DNA of 32,221 nt from Syntrophaceticus schinkii (GCF_000946815.1 NZ_CDRZ01000270.1:1-32221), one strand, 5' to 3'; positions 1-8,906 are shown, numbered from the stretch's first letter. Made by a program: numbers and translations. Notes: generated by a model not told the origin, from the letters alone.

Positions 1-1000
1 ACGGCTTGGCTTAACAGTCGGACTTAAAAAAGAAGTTCCCAATGGACATGTCGGCTTACACGTACTTTTAGATGGGCTGTTATGCGGAATGGGCCGGTAA
101 TAGAAATCTGCCGCAAGAACAAATGGACAATTTATGATTGTACTCAAAGACGATTCACTGCCTTCAGTATGGGAAGAAGTTAACGGGCTGATGCGCTTGG
201 ATACCAAAAGAGAAAACTACTATGAGCGAATATGGCAGGGGCGACAGCAGACGTTTCGATGGGTCAACGATATCGATTATGAGTATGGTTACAGGAGAGC
301 TAAAATTTTAAAGATCCATGTGGTGATATGTAAGGAAAGCTGGGAAGAGATCGAACTTGTAACATGTCGCGGGGTAACGAAAACTACCCGTTACGCTTGG
401 ATTTCCAGTGACCCAATCAAAAAGACGAATATCCACGCGCGTTCCAATTTGATAGCCCGAAAGCGTTGGCTTCAGGAGAACACCATTCTCAAAGAAAAAG
501 ACCAAGGATACCATTACGAACATATCTTTTCTCATAACTGGAATGCAATGAAGGGATATCACTACTTGATGCATATTGGCCGGATGCTCAATGAAATGGT
601 GCTTCATTCGGTTTGCCTAACCGAACATGCTAAAAAAGTTGGGTTTCGGAGACTCATTGAAAAGTTTCGTAAAAACATGATTTACAATTCCTTAGATACA
701 AAGCGAATTCGCAAGTTAATGAAATCCCCAGGCCAACTGCGATTGGTTCAGGATGATGATTGGAAAATAAGGCCAACGGCAGCTTAGCAATTCTATTCAA
801 CATAGCGGTTTCAATACGGTGTACACTACCCGTATGCCCATTTGAAGGTGCTATAGTAGGTTAAAAGGAGCAAAATAGCTTGAAAAGGATGTGCCGCCAC
901 ATGTAGAACGGATATTTTTCTAAAAAACTTCGGAATCGGTGATAAAAACGCCAGTTTTTGTACTCGCAAGATTTTTAAACATTTTGATGCGTCAGTACTG
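1..1000 (+). mobile_element. Insertion sequence, partial copy (left), truncated by window edge
   Basis: Bases 572-1000 recur as the reverse complement of 31793-32221, the two coordinates always summing to 32793. On inspection I found one mismatch (921 versus 31872). The element carries a DDE-type transposase reading frame ending at 787, then about 213 bases of non-coding end sequence. The shared sequence stops at the octamer CAGTACTG (993-1000), where pilC-like sequence begins, so the IS end lies within or next to that octamer. The other end of this copy is outside the window. The family was not resolved. Confidence 0.85.
2..787 (+). pseudogene. IS transposase, DDE type, 5'-truncated and frameshifted
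   Basis: The open part from 134 gives 217 residues with an RWxxEN motif near residues 109-114. This is followed by GYHYEHIFSHNWNAMKGYHY, the typical C-terminal catalytic Glu region of DDE_Tnp transposases. Upstream of 134 the protein continues in the same frame back to the window edge, but only if three single extra bases near 80, 86 and 126 are skipped. That reading gives LDGL-YANGPVIEICRKNKW-FMIVLKDD, a good family match. As it stands, tandem stops at 98-103 break the gene. The three insertions add up to one codon, so the frame is restored. Either this copy is decayed or the bases are sequencing errors. The N-terminus is outside the window. Confidence 0.75.
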
Positions 1001-1846
1001 GCCTCCCGCCAGGAGGGTTGACATGACCCTGGTAAAGCGGGCCATGACAGTGCGGTAAAGGAGCGGCCCAAAAGCAGGCAGCTTGAATCTAACCTGATCC
1101 CAGCTGCGGCTGCCTGATGGGGTCTGCAGATAATAGCGGACACCGTAAACGATAGCGATAGTAACAATAATATATAAATACCAGTAGTGACGGACTGAAT
1201 TGGAGATGCCGACGATGATCCTGGTTGGCAGTGGCAGCACCATATCCGGTGGGAAGAACTTCATAAAGACCGGTACAACCCCGACCAGCATCCCAATTAC
1301 CACCAGTAGTGCAAAACACAATACGACAATCGGATAAAAGGTAGCGGATTTAATATTGTCCCTCAAACTTTTTTCCCGTTCCATTTGTTCAGCAAGCTGT
1401 TTTAAGATCTCATCGAGGTTGCCGCTGATTTCACCGGATCTGATCATATTGACAAACAGTGAAGGGAAAATCTCCGGGTAGTTGCTTAATGAATCGGAAA
1501 AACTCATCCCGGTGTCCACATGTTGAGCTATCTCTCCTAATACCTCACTAAAACCGCGATTGGCAACCTGGTTGCTCAAGGTATATAATCCCCTGGTCAA
1601 AGGAATCCCTGCCTCCAGGAGTGTCTGCAGTTGCCTGCTAAACAGGGCGAGGTCACCGATACCCACTTTGGGTTTTCTCTTGAAAAGGGTGCTCAAAGAC
1701 GACTGACGCACCTTATTGATATCCAAGACAGTTAACCCCATATCGCGAAGCTTTTCTGCAACTATCATCTCATCGTCTGCGGCCATCTGGCCGCTGCCAG
1801 ACCTTCCCATCCTGTCCACAACTTCATAGAAATAAAGACCCATCAT
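992..1846 (-). pseudogene. pilC: Second pilC-like inner-membrane platform protein, 3' end cut off by the IS
   Basis: This encodes the first 280 or so residues of a PilC/GspF-type polytopic platform protein, which couples the motor ATPases to pilus assembly in the cytoplasmic membrane. The N-terminal region (LYFYEVVDRMGRSGSGQM), a complete first T2SSF domain (residues 65-190) and hydrophobic segments near 165-190 and 220-240 are present. The second domain stops after LLAGG, where the family normally continues with VPIL. The last residues (QY, stop) are encoded by the IS end at 992-1000. About 115 residues are missing. The start ATG at 1846 has a good AGGAAAGG ribosome site and lies 19 bases after the pilT stop. 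It is a paralogue of the intact pilC at 10003-11211, so its loss need not abolish pili. Confidence 0.85.
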
Positions 1847-1864
1847 CTCACCCTTTCCTGGGTA

Positions 1865-2968
1865 TTACACTTTGCCGAGCAGGCGTTCCAACTCTGTTTT
1901 GGAAACACAACGCAAAAGGGCGCTTTCCCTGGTGATCTTACCTGCCCTGTACAGTTCGGCCAGGGATTGGTCCATTGTTCTCATTCCTTGCATATGACCT
2001 GTTTGAATACAGGTATAGAGCTGGTACTCCTTCCCATCCCGGATCATATTGCGCACAGCGCTGGTAGCCAGCAACACTTCTGTGGCCAGGGCCATCCCCT
2101 GATCATCTGCCCGCGGCAGCAACTGCTGAGAAATAATCCCCTGCAGTGAATCAGCTAACTGCTGGCGCACCTGGTTCTGCATGTGTTCTTGAAAGACATC
2201 GATAATGCGGTGGATTGCAAGTGGTGCGGTTTGTGTATGCAGTGTCGATAATACCAGGTGTCCTGTTTCCGCGGCAGTCAATGCTATAGAAATGCTCTCC
2301 AGGTCACGCATCTCACCGATCAGGATCACATCGGGGTCGTGGCGCAAGACATGCCTCAGGGCATCTCCGAAGGAATGGGTATCTGAACCCACTTCCCTTT
2401 GTTTAACTATCGATTTTTTATGATGGTGTAAAAATTCAATGGGCTGCTCCACAGTAACTATATTCAAACTGCGGTTTTCGTTTATATAATTGATCATAGC
2501 TGCCAGTGTTGTTGATTTTCCGCTTCCTGTAGGGCCTGTGACCAGGATCAGCCCTCTGGGAAGGTTGCACAACTCTTCAATACAAGACGGCAAATTGAGG
2601 GAATCGATAGCTGGAATCTGATAAGGTACAACACGCAGTGCCACAGCAAGGCTTCCCCTCTGCCGCATCATGTTGCCGCGAAAGCGGCTGAAACCCTGTA
2701 TGGAATAAGAAAAATCAAGTTCCCATTTTTCCGTAAACTCCTGACGCTGCTGCGGCTCCAAGATAGGAAACACCAAATTTTCTACATCCCTGGGGCTCAG
2801 TTTTGGAAAATCAAAGGGTGTTAACTTGCCGTAAGTTCTAGCTATGGGAGGTGCTCCGGCTGTCAGGTGAAGATCAGAAGATCCTTTCTCTACTGTCAGG
2901 GTAAGCAGCTTATTCAGATCTACAGGATAATCCTGTTGGGAAACAGTGCTATTTGTCTCGTTTTTCAC
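1865..2968 (-). CDS. pilT: Type IV pilus retraction ATPase PilT
   Basis: PilT is the hexameric cytoplasmic ATPase that powers pilus retraction and twitching. The protein has 367 residues from GTG at 2968, chosen because GGAGG lies 9 bases upstream; the frame stays open to a TTG at 3019. It shows the N-terminal SSDLHLTAGAPP motif, Walker A GPTGSGKST (near 145-153), Walker B DPDVILIGEMRD, the His box GHLVLSTLHT, and the C-terminal QGIISQQLLPR region near the usual AIRNLI motif. One oddity: the Asp box normally reads EDPIEF but here reads EQPIEF, an Asp-to-Gln change next to the catalytic Glu. It is transcribed from its own predicted promoter at 3180-3210, with a truncated pilC downstream. Confidence 0.93.
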   Translation of the reverse strand: MKNETNSTVSQQDYPVDLNKLLTLTVEKGSSDLHLTAGAPPIARTYGKLTPFDFPKLSPRDVENLVFPILEPQQRQEFTEKWELDFSYSIQGFSRFRGNMMRQRGSLAVALRVVPYQIPAIDSLNLPSCIEELCNLPRGLILVTGPTGSGKSTTLAAMINYINENRSLNIVTVEQPIEFLHHHKKSIVKQREVGSDTHSFGDALRHVLRHDPDVILIGEMRDLESISIALTAAETGHLVLSTLHTQTAPLAIHRIIDVFQEHMQNQVRQQLADSLQGIISQQLLPRADDQGMALATEVLLATSAVRNMIRDGKEYQLYTCIQTGHMQGMRTMDQSLAELYRAGKITRESALLRCVSKTELERLLGKV

Positions 2969-3179
2969 CTGGTATTTCCTCCATGTACTAATTGGTTTTG
3001 CTCTTCCTTGGTGCCTCAAAATTTAACATTAATCGATTTGATAAATCACGGTAAATAGTAAGATATTAAAAAGGCGGTTATTCACTGATAAATGATGTCT
3101 AAAAATAGATATATTCCTATAAATACACCTATAAATGTTATAAATAACTATAAAACCTGTTTATATTAGTTAACCAATT

Positions 3180-3210
3180 AATATACTATCAATGTTTTCC
3201 TTTATGTCAA
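3180..3210 (-). promoter_or_regulatory. Predicted sigma-A promoter for pilT
   Basis: On the minus strand TTGACA (3205-3210) is followed 17 bases later by AGTATA (3182-3187), or 19 bases later by TATATT (3180-3185). It lies in a very AT-rich spacer (3020-3260) and points at pilT, about 200 bases from its GTG. The long AT-rich leader carries several TATAAAT-like repeats (3118-3150). Confidence 0.55.
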
Positions 3211-3229
3211 TAAAAACAACAAGTTTTTA
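3211..3229 (-). terminator. Weak AT-rich hairpin after pilD
   Basis: TAAAAAC and GTTTTTA form a perfect 7-bp stem with a 5-base loop, 32 bases beyond the pilD stop on the minus strand. There is no separate T-run after the stem, so termination would be weak. It touches the -35 box of the pilT promoter. Confidence 0.3.
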
Positions 3230-3260
3230 CAAGCATTGTAATTAATTCGGGATCTATAAC

Positions 3261-4029
3261 CTAATTTATCTGAAAATATTGCAAGTACCAATTAATTATT
3301 TCAGCACCATATAGAAAAGCAATAAAAGTCCCTATAGCAATAAATGGCCCAAAGGGGAGTGGGTCTTTTCTTCCTCTGAGACCGAACAACAGCAGGATAA
3401 TCGCCAATAAACCTCCCACACACGCCCCTAAAAAAAGGCCCAGGGGAGCATGTGGCCAACCCAAAAATAGTCCGGTCACTGCAGCTAACTTGATATCCCC
3501 TCCCCCCATCCCCCCCCTTGCTGACCAGTGCTATCAGCAGCAGAAAACCGGAGGTGACAAGTATACCGATCAGAGCGGAGACAGCTCCCACATCCCTGGC
3601 AGCTACATTTAAAATAACGCCTCCAATAAGCCCTGTAATCACCAGGGAGTTGGGAATGATGTAGTGCTCAAGGTCAATAAAGGTAACTGCCACCAGGAGA
3701 GCGCTCAGGAAAAGGTATTTAAGTAAAACAGCATTTATCCCGAAGTAAAGGAAAAGAACAGCAAAAATAATCCCAGTCAGGAGTTCGACAAGCGGATATC
3801 TGAGAGATATACGGGAGTGGCATGCCCGGCATTTCCCCAGGAGTATAAGATAACTGAAGACAGGTATCAGATCATACCAGCTCAACTGTTTCCCACAGGA
3901 AGGGCAGTGGGATCTGTCCAGGGTTATTGATTCCCCACGGGGCAAGCGATAGATCACCACATTGAGAAAACTGCCTGTACACAATCCCAGAAGAAATATA
4001 GTGATCAGCCAAAAACAGGATGTAGGCAT
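3261..4029 (-). CDS. pilD: Prepilin peptidase PilD/ComC, frameshifted in a G8 tract
   Basis: This membrane aspartyl protease cleaves and N-methylates the class III leader of the pilins encoded next to it. The 5' part (start ATG 4029) has GSFLNVVIYRLPRGES, the zinc-binding CPSCGKQ / CRACHSR pair of CxxC motifs, several membrane segments, and the first catalytic Asp in FIDLEHYIIPN. The 3' part, in the next frame from about 3509, begins MGGGDIKLAA (second catalytic Asp, GxGDxKL) and runs to the stop at 3261. The two frames join if one base is dropped from the run of eight Gs at 3510-3517, giving 255 residues, normal for the family. It is either a sequencing error or a slippage-prone on/off tract. 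The reading frame stays open upstream to 4257, but there is no ribosome site there. Confidence 0.85.
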
Positions 4030-4130
4030 CCAAATAAAAACCCCCTTCTCATTTTTTACTAATTTCAACATATCACGACTTTTCGAGTTGCTCAAGGGGA
4101 TTTTGCAAAACCACCCGCTTTTTTTTAAAA

Positions 4131-4211
4131 GTCTGAGGGCTTGTCGCTGATCCTGAATCAGCCTGATATTCCTGGCGGAAAAGCGGCTTAATGGTCTGGG
4201 GGCTTGTCGCT
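4131..4211. repeat. 18-bp direct repeat at the end of the FimT-like gene
   Basis: GTCTGAGGGCTTGTCGCT at 4131-4148 recurs with one mismatch at 4194-4211, 63 bases apart. The second copy encodes the last residues of the FimT/GspH pseudopilin. The first lies in the spacer before pilD. This suggests a small local duplication of the gene end. Confidence 0.6.
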
Positions 4212-4688
4212 CACCCGCACTCTGCCGGTGATTGAGGCAATAATGACAAACTTGCATTTGCCTGTAGCCTGATCAGTAATTTTGATTGAGCCACCAGCCG
4301 GGCTGGGGGTGCCCTTTTCTGAAAACCGGATCTGATCCTCTGGGAAATTGGTGTGTTCTACCCTGATCGTGTTTGGCAAGTGAACCGTGGCAATCCTGAT
4401 ATTTACGGGATGAATAGACTTTTTCATTATATAGTGATCCGGATAAAATTCGATCAGGTACTGGTGACTGCTTTCACTCAATGCCCTCTGCTGCAACTCC
4501 CTAATATCTTCGGCCATCTGGAAAGCTGTATGCCGTAAATTAAAGCTGGCGGCAGCTTTTCCGGTGAGAGGGCTGGCTGTAATAAACACAATACCGGTGA
4601 TCAGCAGGACAACTACCACTTCAATAATGGTAAAGCCGTGTACAGCCTTATAGATGCTGTTTTGCCTGACCAATCTTTTCTTCATCAT
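4188..4688 (-). CDS. FimT/GspH-like pseudopilin
   Basis: A 166-residue minor pilin. The N-terminus has a class III (prepilin) leader ending in VHG, then FTIIEVVVVLLITGIVFI: the Gly/Phe cleavage site with Glu at +5 and a hydrophobic assembly helix (about residues 19-40). The C-terminal half is beta-rich and ends in FVIIASITGRVRVS, matching the GspH/FimT fold. ATG 4688 overlaps the stop of the PilO gene (ATGA), so translation is coupled. It would be cleaved by PilD, encoded immediately downstream, and built into the pilus or competence pseudopilus as a priming or tip subunit. The exact subtype (FimT, GspH or ComGD-like) cannot be decided from sequence. Confidence 0.8.
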   Translation of the reverse strand: MMKKRLVRQNSIYKAVHGFTIIEVVVVLLITGIVFITASPLTGKAAASFNLRHTAFQMAEDIRELQQRALSESSHQYLIEFYPDHYIMKKSIHPVNIRIATVHLPNTIRVEHTNFPEDQIRFSEKGTPSPAGGSIKITDQATGKCKFVIIASITGRVRVSDKPPDH

Positions 4689-5389
4689 GGTTGTGGTTGT
4701 GATCCCTCTTCCGGCTGTATAAGTTCAGGCAAGGCTGCCTGATGGTGAAAAATACTGGGTTGACTGCCCTTTTCCCAGTCAAAGCTGTATTTGTTTTGTG
4801 GGTTTTTTGCTGTATAAATGGAAATCCCCAATTCCGCATTCACCAACTCCGGAGCATCTGCAGGATCTATAACTTCAAAAGCACGCCCCTTTTCCGGGCT
4901 TTTTCGTCCCGCAGTGACCTTGATGTGCCTGATCACCGTTAAATTCTGCAGGGAATTGTCCTCCAGTTCCTGGCAGAATGCCAGAATATCAAGGTAATTT
5001 CCTTTGACGCTGAGCACCAGGGGAATCTCTATTATCTGTGGGTGTTCTTTGATTTTTTCCGGTTCAACACCGTTAATCTCAACGCCCATAGCTTTTGACA
5101 GCTGTCCCAAGAGGAACAGGTGTGCCCCATCTCGCATTTCCACTTGAAATAGCTTCTCAAGATCTGCTATCTTGCTGTGGAGTTCCAGCAGCTTCCCCTG
5201 CCGGTTTTCTATAGCATTGATCACACCGTCGGTATGAGCCAACTTCTGGCGGGCAGTCACCAGTTCCTTTGTCAGCTGTATGTATCCCCATGACTGAACA
5301 ATAAGGAGCAACAATGCCAAACAGCAGATAACTGCTGTGAACAGAAAGACAAGCCTTAACTTACCGTGAATCTGTGTAACTGGCCTCAT
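4685..5389 (-). CDS. pilO: Type IV pilus assembly protein PilO
   Basis: A 234-residue bitopic protein with a short cytoplasmic N-terminus, one membrane helix (about residues 12-33), a coiled coil (about 35-85) and a ferredoxin-like C-terminal domain. PilO pairs with PilN and links cytoplasmic PilM to the rest of the machine. The call rests on the domain layout and its place directly after pilM and pilN. The ATG at 5389 follows the pilN stop (5391-5393) by one base. The C-terminal tail is long and rich in Gln, Pro and Glu. In a Gram-positive cell there is no PilP/PilQ outer-membrane complex, and none is found here. Confidence 0.8.
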   Translation of the reverse strand: MRPVTQIHGKLRLVFLFTAVICCLALLLLIVQSWGYIQLTKELVTARQKLAHTDGVINAIENRQGKLLELHSKIADLEKLFQVEMRDGAHLFLLGQLSKAMGVEINGVEPEKIKEHPQIIEIPLVLSVKGNYLDILAFCQELEDNSLQNLTVIRHIKVTAGRKSPEKGRAFEVIDPADAPELVNAELGISIYTAKNPQNKYSFDWEKGSQPSIFHHQAALPELIQPEEGSQPQP

Positions 5390-5390
5390 T

Positions 5391-5993
5391 TTATTTAACC
5401 TCTTTGACAGAAGCTGTAATCTGAAAACTCATCCCGCCAGTTGTACAGGTGACGTTATCCAGAGCTAGCTGCTGAAAGCAGGGCAGCTTTCCCAGTTCGA
5501 TGAGAAATACGCCCACAGCTGATAAGTCACCTGTATTGCCTTTCATAATGATCTCTTTACCAAAGAGTTCTTTTTCTGAGGATTCTTTTTTTTGAATCGC
5601 TTTTCTGCTGCTGGCTGCCTATCTCCCCTATCTCCAATTCCACCAACCACAGATCAGCAGGTGCGATACGGTTCAGATCAATGAGCATCTTGGACCATTC
5701 CTGTCTACGGGAGATGATCGCTGTGTATTCCTGGCAGAGCCTTTCTGCTGCTGCACATTTCTTTTTTTTATTAATGCTGCGTTCTTGTAAGCCGGGGCGC
5801 GATCCTGAATCTCTTTTTGGACGATGACCAGTTCGCTTTTCAAGCTGGCACACCTTCCAGACAGCATCCAGCAGCTGCAAAGGAAAACAACTGCCAGCAG
5901 AACAGTTCCCACAGCCAGGCAGCGATATTTATGTAAAGCTATGCCCTGAAGCTCAAGGGGTAGAAAATTTGTTTTATAGTTTAGTGAGCTCAT
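5391..5993 (-). CDS. pilN: Type IV pilus assembly protein PilN, two frameshifts
   Basis: The repaired reading gives 200 residues: a short N-terminus with NFLPLELQG (family motif N-L-L-P near the PilM-binding site), a membrane helix (about 25-46), a coiled coil (about 50-95), then a PilN domain with DLNRIAPADLWLVELEIG. The final part, with GNTGDLSAVGVFLIELGKL and then VTCTTGGMSFQITASVKEVK, ends at the stop 5391-5393. As printed, two breaks are present: one base short in the A8 run at 5762-5769 and one base too many near the A4 run at 5601-5604. They cancel overall. The gene overlaps the end of pilM (5990) by four bases, so coupling is likely. Confidence 0.8.
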
Positions 5994-6865
5994 CTGATTA
6001 CCTCTCTTATGGCAAGACCCACTGCAACAGCAAATGACGGGTCTATCTCTTTATGCTGCAGTTCAGGTATAACAACTCTTCCCTGTTCTACGGGTACCTC
6101 AAACAGATCCTGTAAATAATCCAAAAGCCCTTCCGGTTTGCTGTTTCCGCCGGTCATCACCACTTTTTCCAAACAAACCTCTTCCAGGTTAGAGTAATGG
6201 ACGAGTAAGCGGTGGATTTCACCGGCAATGGCGCTCAGAGCAGTAAAATTATCAGAAGTCTTCTGCAAAAGGTCACCACCTGCTGAAATCGACCTGATCA
6301 TCCTGATTACCCCCTTGTTAACGATTACAATTGTGGTGAATTTTGCCCCGCAATCAATGATCACCCTGCTGTCCCGGGTATCCCTGCCAAAAAGACGCCA
6401 CAAGGCAAAGGCAGAGAGGTCGATAGCTGTTAATAAAACTCCGGCCTGCGAAAAGAGTTTATAGCTGCGATAGACTGTATCCTCTTGTACAGCAAGCAGC
6501 AGGAGTTCCTGAGCTTGACCTGGCTGTGCGGCACCCAGAGGCACATGCCTGATTATCATCTTTTCAGGGGAGGGGAGCAGCCTTTCCATTTCATGTCTTA
6601 CCGCTGCTTCCAGTTCCTTTTTTTTCAATTGAGGAAACTGCACTACACGAAGGATGAGATCCCCTTCACCGATACAGGTGATCACACCCCTTGTCCTGGG
6701 ATGAACCATCTCTTTTATGGCTAAGACAAGATCATCATCCTGCCCTGCAGGGGTAGGGCACTCCTTTAGTGCTACAATTTCAGATCCTGCATCATTTACC
6801 TGCACCTCAGCAGCCTTGATCCGGGATGTTCCGATATCAACACCTATAAAGGTTTCGCTTTTCAT
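5990..6865 (-). CDS. pilM: Type IV pilus assembly protein PilM (actin-like ATPase)
   Basis: A 291-residue cytoplasmic protein of the FtsA/actin-like fold. It starts MKSETFIGVDIGTSRIKAAE, the phosphate-1 loop of the family. Later elements are VRHEMERLLP (about 87-96), VIIDCGAKFTTIVIVNKG (phosphate-2, about 167-184), IRSISAGGDLL, and VVMTGGNSKPEGL (adenosine motif, about 238-250). PilM binds the N-terminus of PilN under the membrane. At 291 residues it is somewhat shorter than the usual 340-360, but all nucleotide-binding motifs are present. It opens the pilM-N-O block, 57 bases after the PilX-like gene. Confidence 0.88.
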   Translation of the reverse strand: MKSETFIGVDIGTSRIKAAEVQVNDAGSEIVALKECPTPAGQDDDLVLAIKEMVHPRTRGVITCIGEGDLILRVVQFPQLKKKELEAAVRHEMERLLPSPEKMIIRHVPLGAAQPGQAQELLLLAVQEDTVYRSYKLFSQAGVLLTAIDLSAFALWRLFGRDTRDSRVIIDCGAKFTTIVIVNKGVIRMIRSISAGGDLLQKTSDNFTALSAIAGEIHRLLVHYSNLEEVCLEKVVMTGGNSKPEGLLDYLQDLFEVPVEQGRVVIPELQHKEIDPSFAVAVGLAIREVIR

Positions 6866-6922
6866 CGACTCCCCTTCTTCCAGGACAGAATGCTCACTGT
6901 GACAAAACTAGAAGGCAAAAAA

Positions 6923-8180
6923 TTAATCCACTAAATCGCCATCATAGATAAATTCAGCATTATTGCACATCCGCAGGGTATATGCGGTGATACTTCCCTG
7001 AAACCTGCTCCCCTCACCCAAAGAGAGGTCATCCTTCCCATAAACCAACAGCGATAGACACGACCCATCGGCACAGGTTACCGGTCCTGCAGCCAGAATG
7101 CAGAGTGAGTCCTGTATCCCAACTGGAAGCAGATCACCGGAAATACCAACAGATCCGTCAACAACAAGGATTCCTTTCCCTGTATAGTCCCCGGCAATCT
7201 CCAGATCACCTTCAATAAAGGTGACACCGTCAAAATGCAGAATGCCATGAAGCTGCTGGGTACCCTTTAAAATCTGATCAGCACCCCTGCGAAAAAAGGA
7301 AAGGTCCACCTCGGGAAAGAAAGGAAGAGCAACATCCAGTTCCATGGCCTGTCCCGGATAGATTCCGCCCTCCACCTGTCCCCCCTGCTCCACAAAGATT
7401 TCGCCGTTGGACCAGATGCTCCCGCTGACAGCCGCTTTCCGGATATAGACATCCCCTGCCGCTCTGATATCCCCCTCTATCACAACATCATCCTCAACCT
7501 GCACATCCCCTGTTACCTGAACATTTCCAACAACGCGGCAGTTGGGGCAAGCTGTAAACATTCCCTCTCCATTGATATCGCCTGCCAGATGAGTATCACC
7601 TGACATTGTGAGATCACCGCCGGTATATATGTCGCCATTTACCGTGCTATCGGAAATATTCAGTGCACCATCGGTATTATAAAGCTCCGATATGATCCTG
7701 CATCCGGGAGAGAAAACAGAAGGCTTTTCGCTGGGAGATGATATACACAGCCCCCTACCGAAATCCAGCGACCTGTCCACTCTGATCATTGCCTGCAGTA
7801 TGCAGCATGCCTCCTGGTAAGTACCCCAGCTTTCTATCAGAATGAGCTCACTGTTGTTTCCACTCTCCCCACTCTCCCTGGATACCTTGACATGCTCTAT
7901 TGATCCACCGGCATAAGCGGAGGAAATGTGCTCAGGAACCAGATCCACTACCTGATCAGACTCCGGAAATTCCGAAGAGAGCTGCCCACATCATAACAAT
8001 AAAAACAGCCTTTTCGATCCCCGCCTCAGCGATATAGTAGGCCTTTTTCTGACAGATCTCCATCCCTGCATTTTTGCGAAGCGATGTGGCTAGTGCAACT
8101 GCACCACTTCCCATCACAAATATAAAAGCAGTAATAATGATCACCAGAGCCAACCCCTGCCCCCTGTTATCTTTCACCAC
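6923..8180 (-). CDS. PilX-like minor pilin with C-terminal beta-helix (bactofilin-like) domain, frameshifted
   Basis: The N-terminus has KDNRGQG followed by a long hydrophobic helix (LALVIIITAFIFVMGSGAVA) and KKAYYIAEAGIEKAV, the hallmark of PilX N-terminal pseudopilins. After about 60 residues the frame changes near 7988 (ATG ATG then one extra base). It continues as GQLSSEFPESDQVV, then a beta-rich segment (SWGTYQEACCILQAMIRVD). A long series of short repeats follows (for example GDIYTGGDLTMSGDTHLAGD), resembling polymer-forming or bactofilin-type beta helices. The repaired protein is about 419 residues. Start choice is uncertain: GTG at 8180 or 8177, with GGTGGGG upstream. The beta-helix probably lies outside the cell once the leader is processed. 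The surface or adhesive role is inferred. Confidence 0.7.
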
Positions 8181-8207
8181 AATCACACACCCCACCAATC
8201 TTCAAAA

Positions 8208-8330
8208 CTAAAGCCATTCTCCACGCATAAGCCTTCCCGACAATGATCTGTCCGCTGCATACACCACCCCGCCAATGAGGTGTTCACCACGCATATACCT
8301 TAAGCCGTCTGTTCCCCGTTCATAAACCAT
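8208..8330 (-). CDS. Possible 40-residue protein made of two 21-residue repeats
   Basis: This short frame lies in the gap between the PilW- and PilX-like genes. It consists of two 63-base units (8274-8336 and 8211-8273), which translate to GGMVYERG...LRYMRGEHLI and GGVVYAAD...GRLMRGEWL. The reading frame and the GG-VY and MRGE positions are kept between units, as in a coding repeat. The only ribosome site (AAAGGA) is poor and far from ATG 8330. No family recognised. It may be a remnant of a larger repeat protein. Confidence 0.25.
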   Translation of the reverse strand: MVYERGTDGLRYMRGEHLIGGVVYAADRSLSGRLMRGEWL

Positions 8331-8345
8331 CCCGCCCAAACATCC

Positions 8346-8450
8346 TTTTTCCAACGACCAACCACCAACGACTAACCACTAAACTGTCCCCCTTGCACGT
8401 ATTCACACCTCCAACCTCCCACTTCCCACATCTCATTTACCAACCACTAA
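8346..8450. repeat. Degenerate CCAACGACCAACCACTAA-type repeat
   Basis: Positions 8350-8383 contain a run of short units (CCAACGACCAACCACCAACG, then ACTAACCACTAAA). A further CCAACCACTAAA stands at 8440-8451 and includes bases near the stop of the PilW-like gene. The same kind of run, also led by TTTTTCC, recurs at 12785-12800 and 12865-12918. On the minus strand it reads as TTAGTGGTTGGT-like, G-rich heptamers. Next to it (8384-8398) is a GTCCCCCTTGCAC box shared with the elements near 17150 and 20840. Confidence 0.6.
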
Positions 8451-8906
8451 ATACACTCCTGTTGCTGCCTCCTGAACCCCCGCCTATACCCCTTTCCCCC
8501 TGGACAACAATGTCAATAAAATGCAGATCGGATCATAACTGAAAGATACCCCGGCGATTTTGCTGGCAAAGGGCAGCCATGCTCCGTTAACATATGTTTC
8601 CAGCTCCTGATCAAGGGCATCATAGCGGAACGCCCCTAATTCAGCATTTCTGACAAAGTTGATTTGCTGCCCGTTATTGGTGATACTGATACTGCCGGCC
8701 TCTGCTTCTTTGAGCTCACTGCTCATCTTGTTGAGAGCTATACGCAGACTTTCCTCCACCTCAACCCTTTGACTGGTAACAGCATAACTCGCAGCACCCC
8801 TCGCCTGGATGTAAGAAATAACAGTGAACAGAAAGGCAAAGATCGTCATAGCTATGATCATTTCCACAAGGGTGAAGCCGCGCTGACCGCGCTGATCGCT
8901 CATCAT
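8437..8906 (-). CDS. PilW-like minor pilin, one frameshift near the 3' end
   Basis: The N-terminus has RGQRG|FTLVEMIIAMTIFAFLF, a clear class III cleavage site with Glu at +5 and an assembly helix. Then follow about 100 residues of beta-rich sequence including NKMSSELKEAEAG and FASKIAGVSFSYDP. As printed the frame stops at 8484. Restoring one missing base near 8529 continues the protein as DLHFIDIVVQGERGIGGGSG and ends at 8437-8439, giving about 156 residues. The stop codon falls inside a copy of the CCAACCACTAA repeat, so the native end may have been altered. ATG 8906 lies directly beside the stop of the PilV-like gene. Confidence 0.75.
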
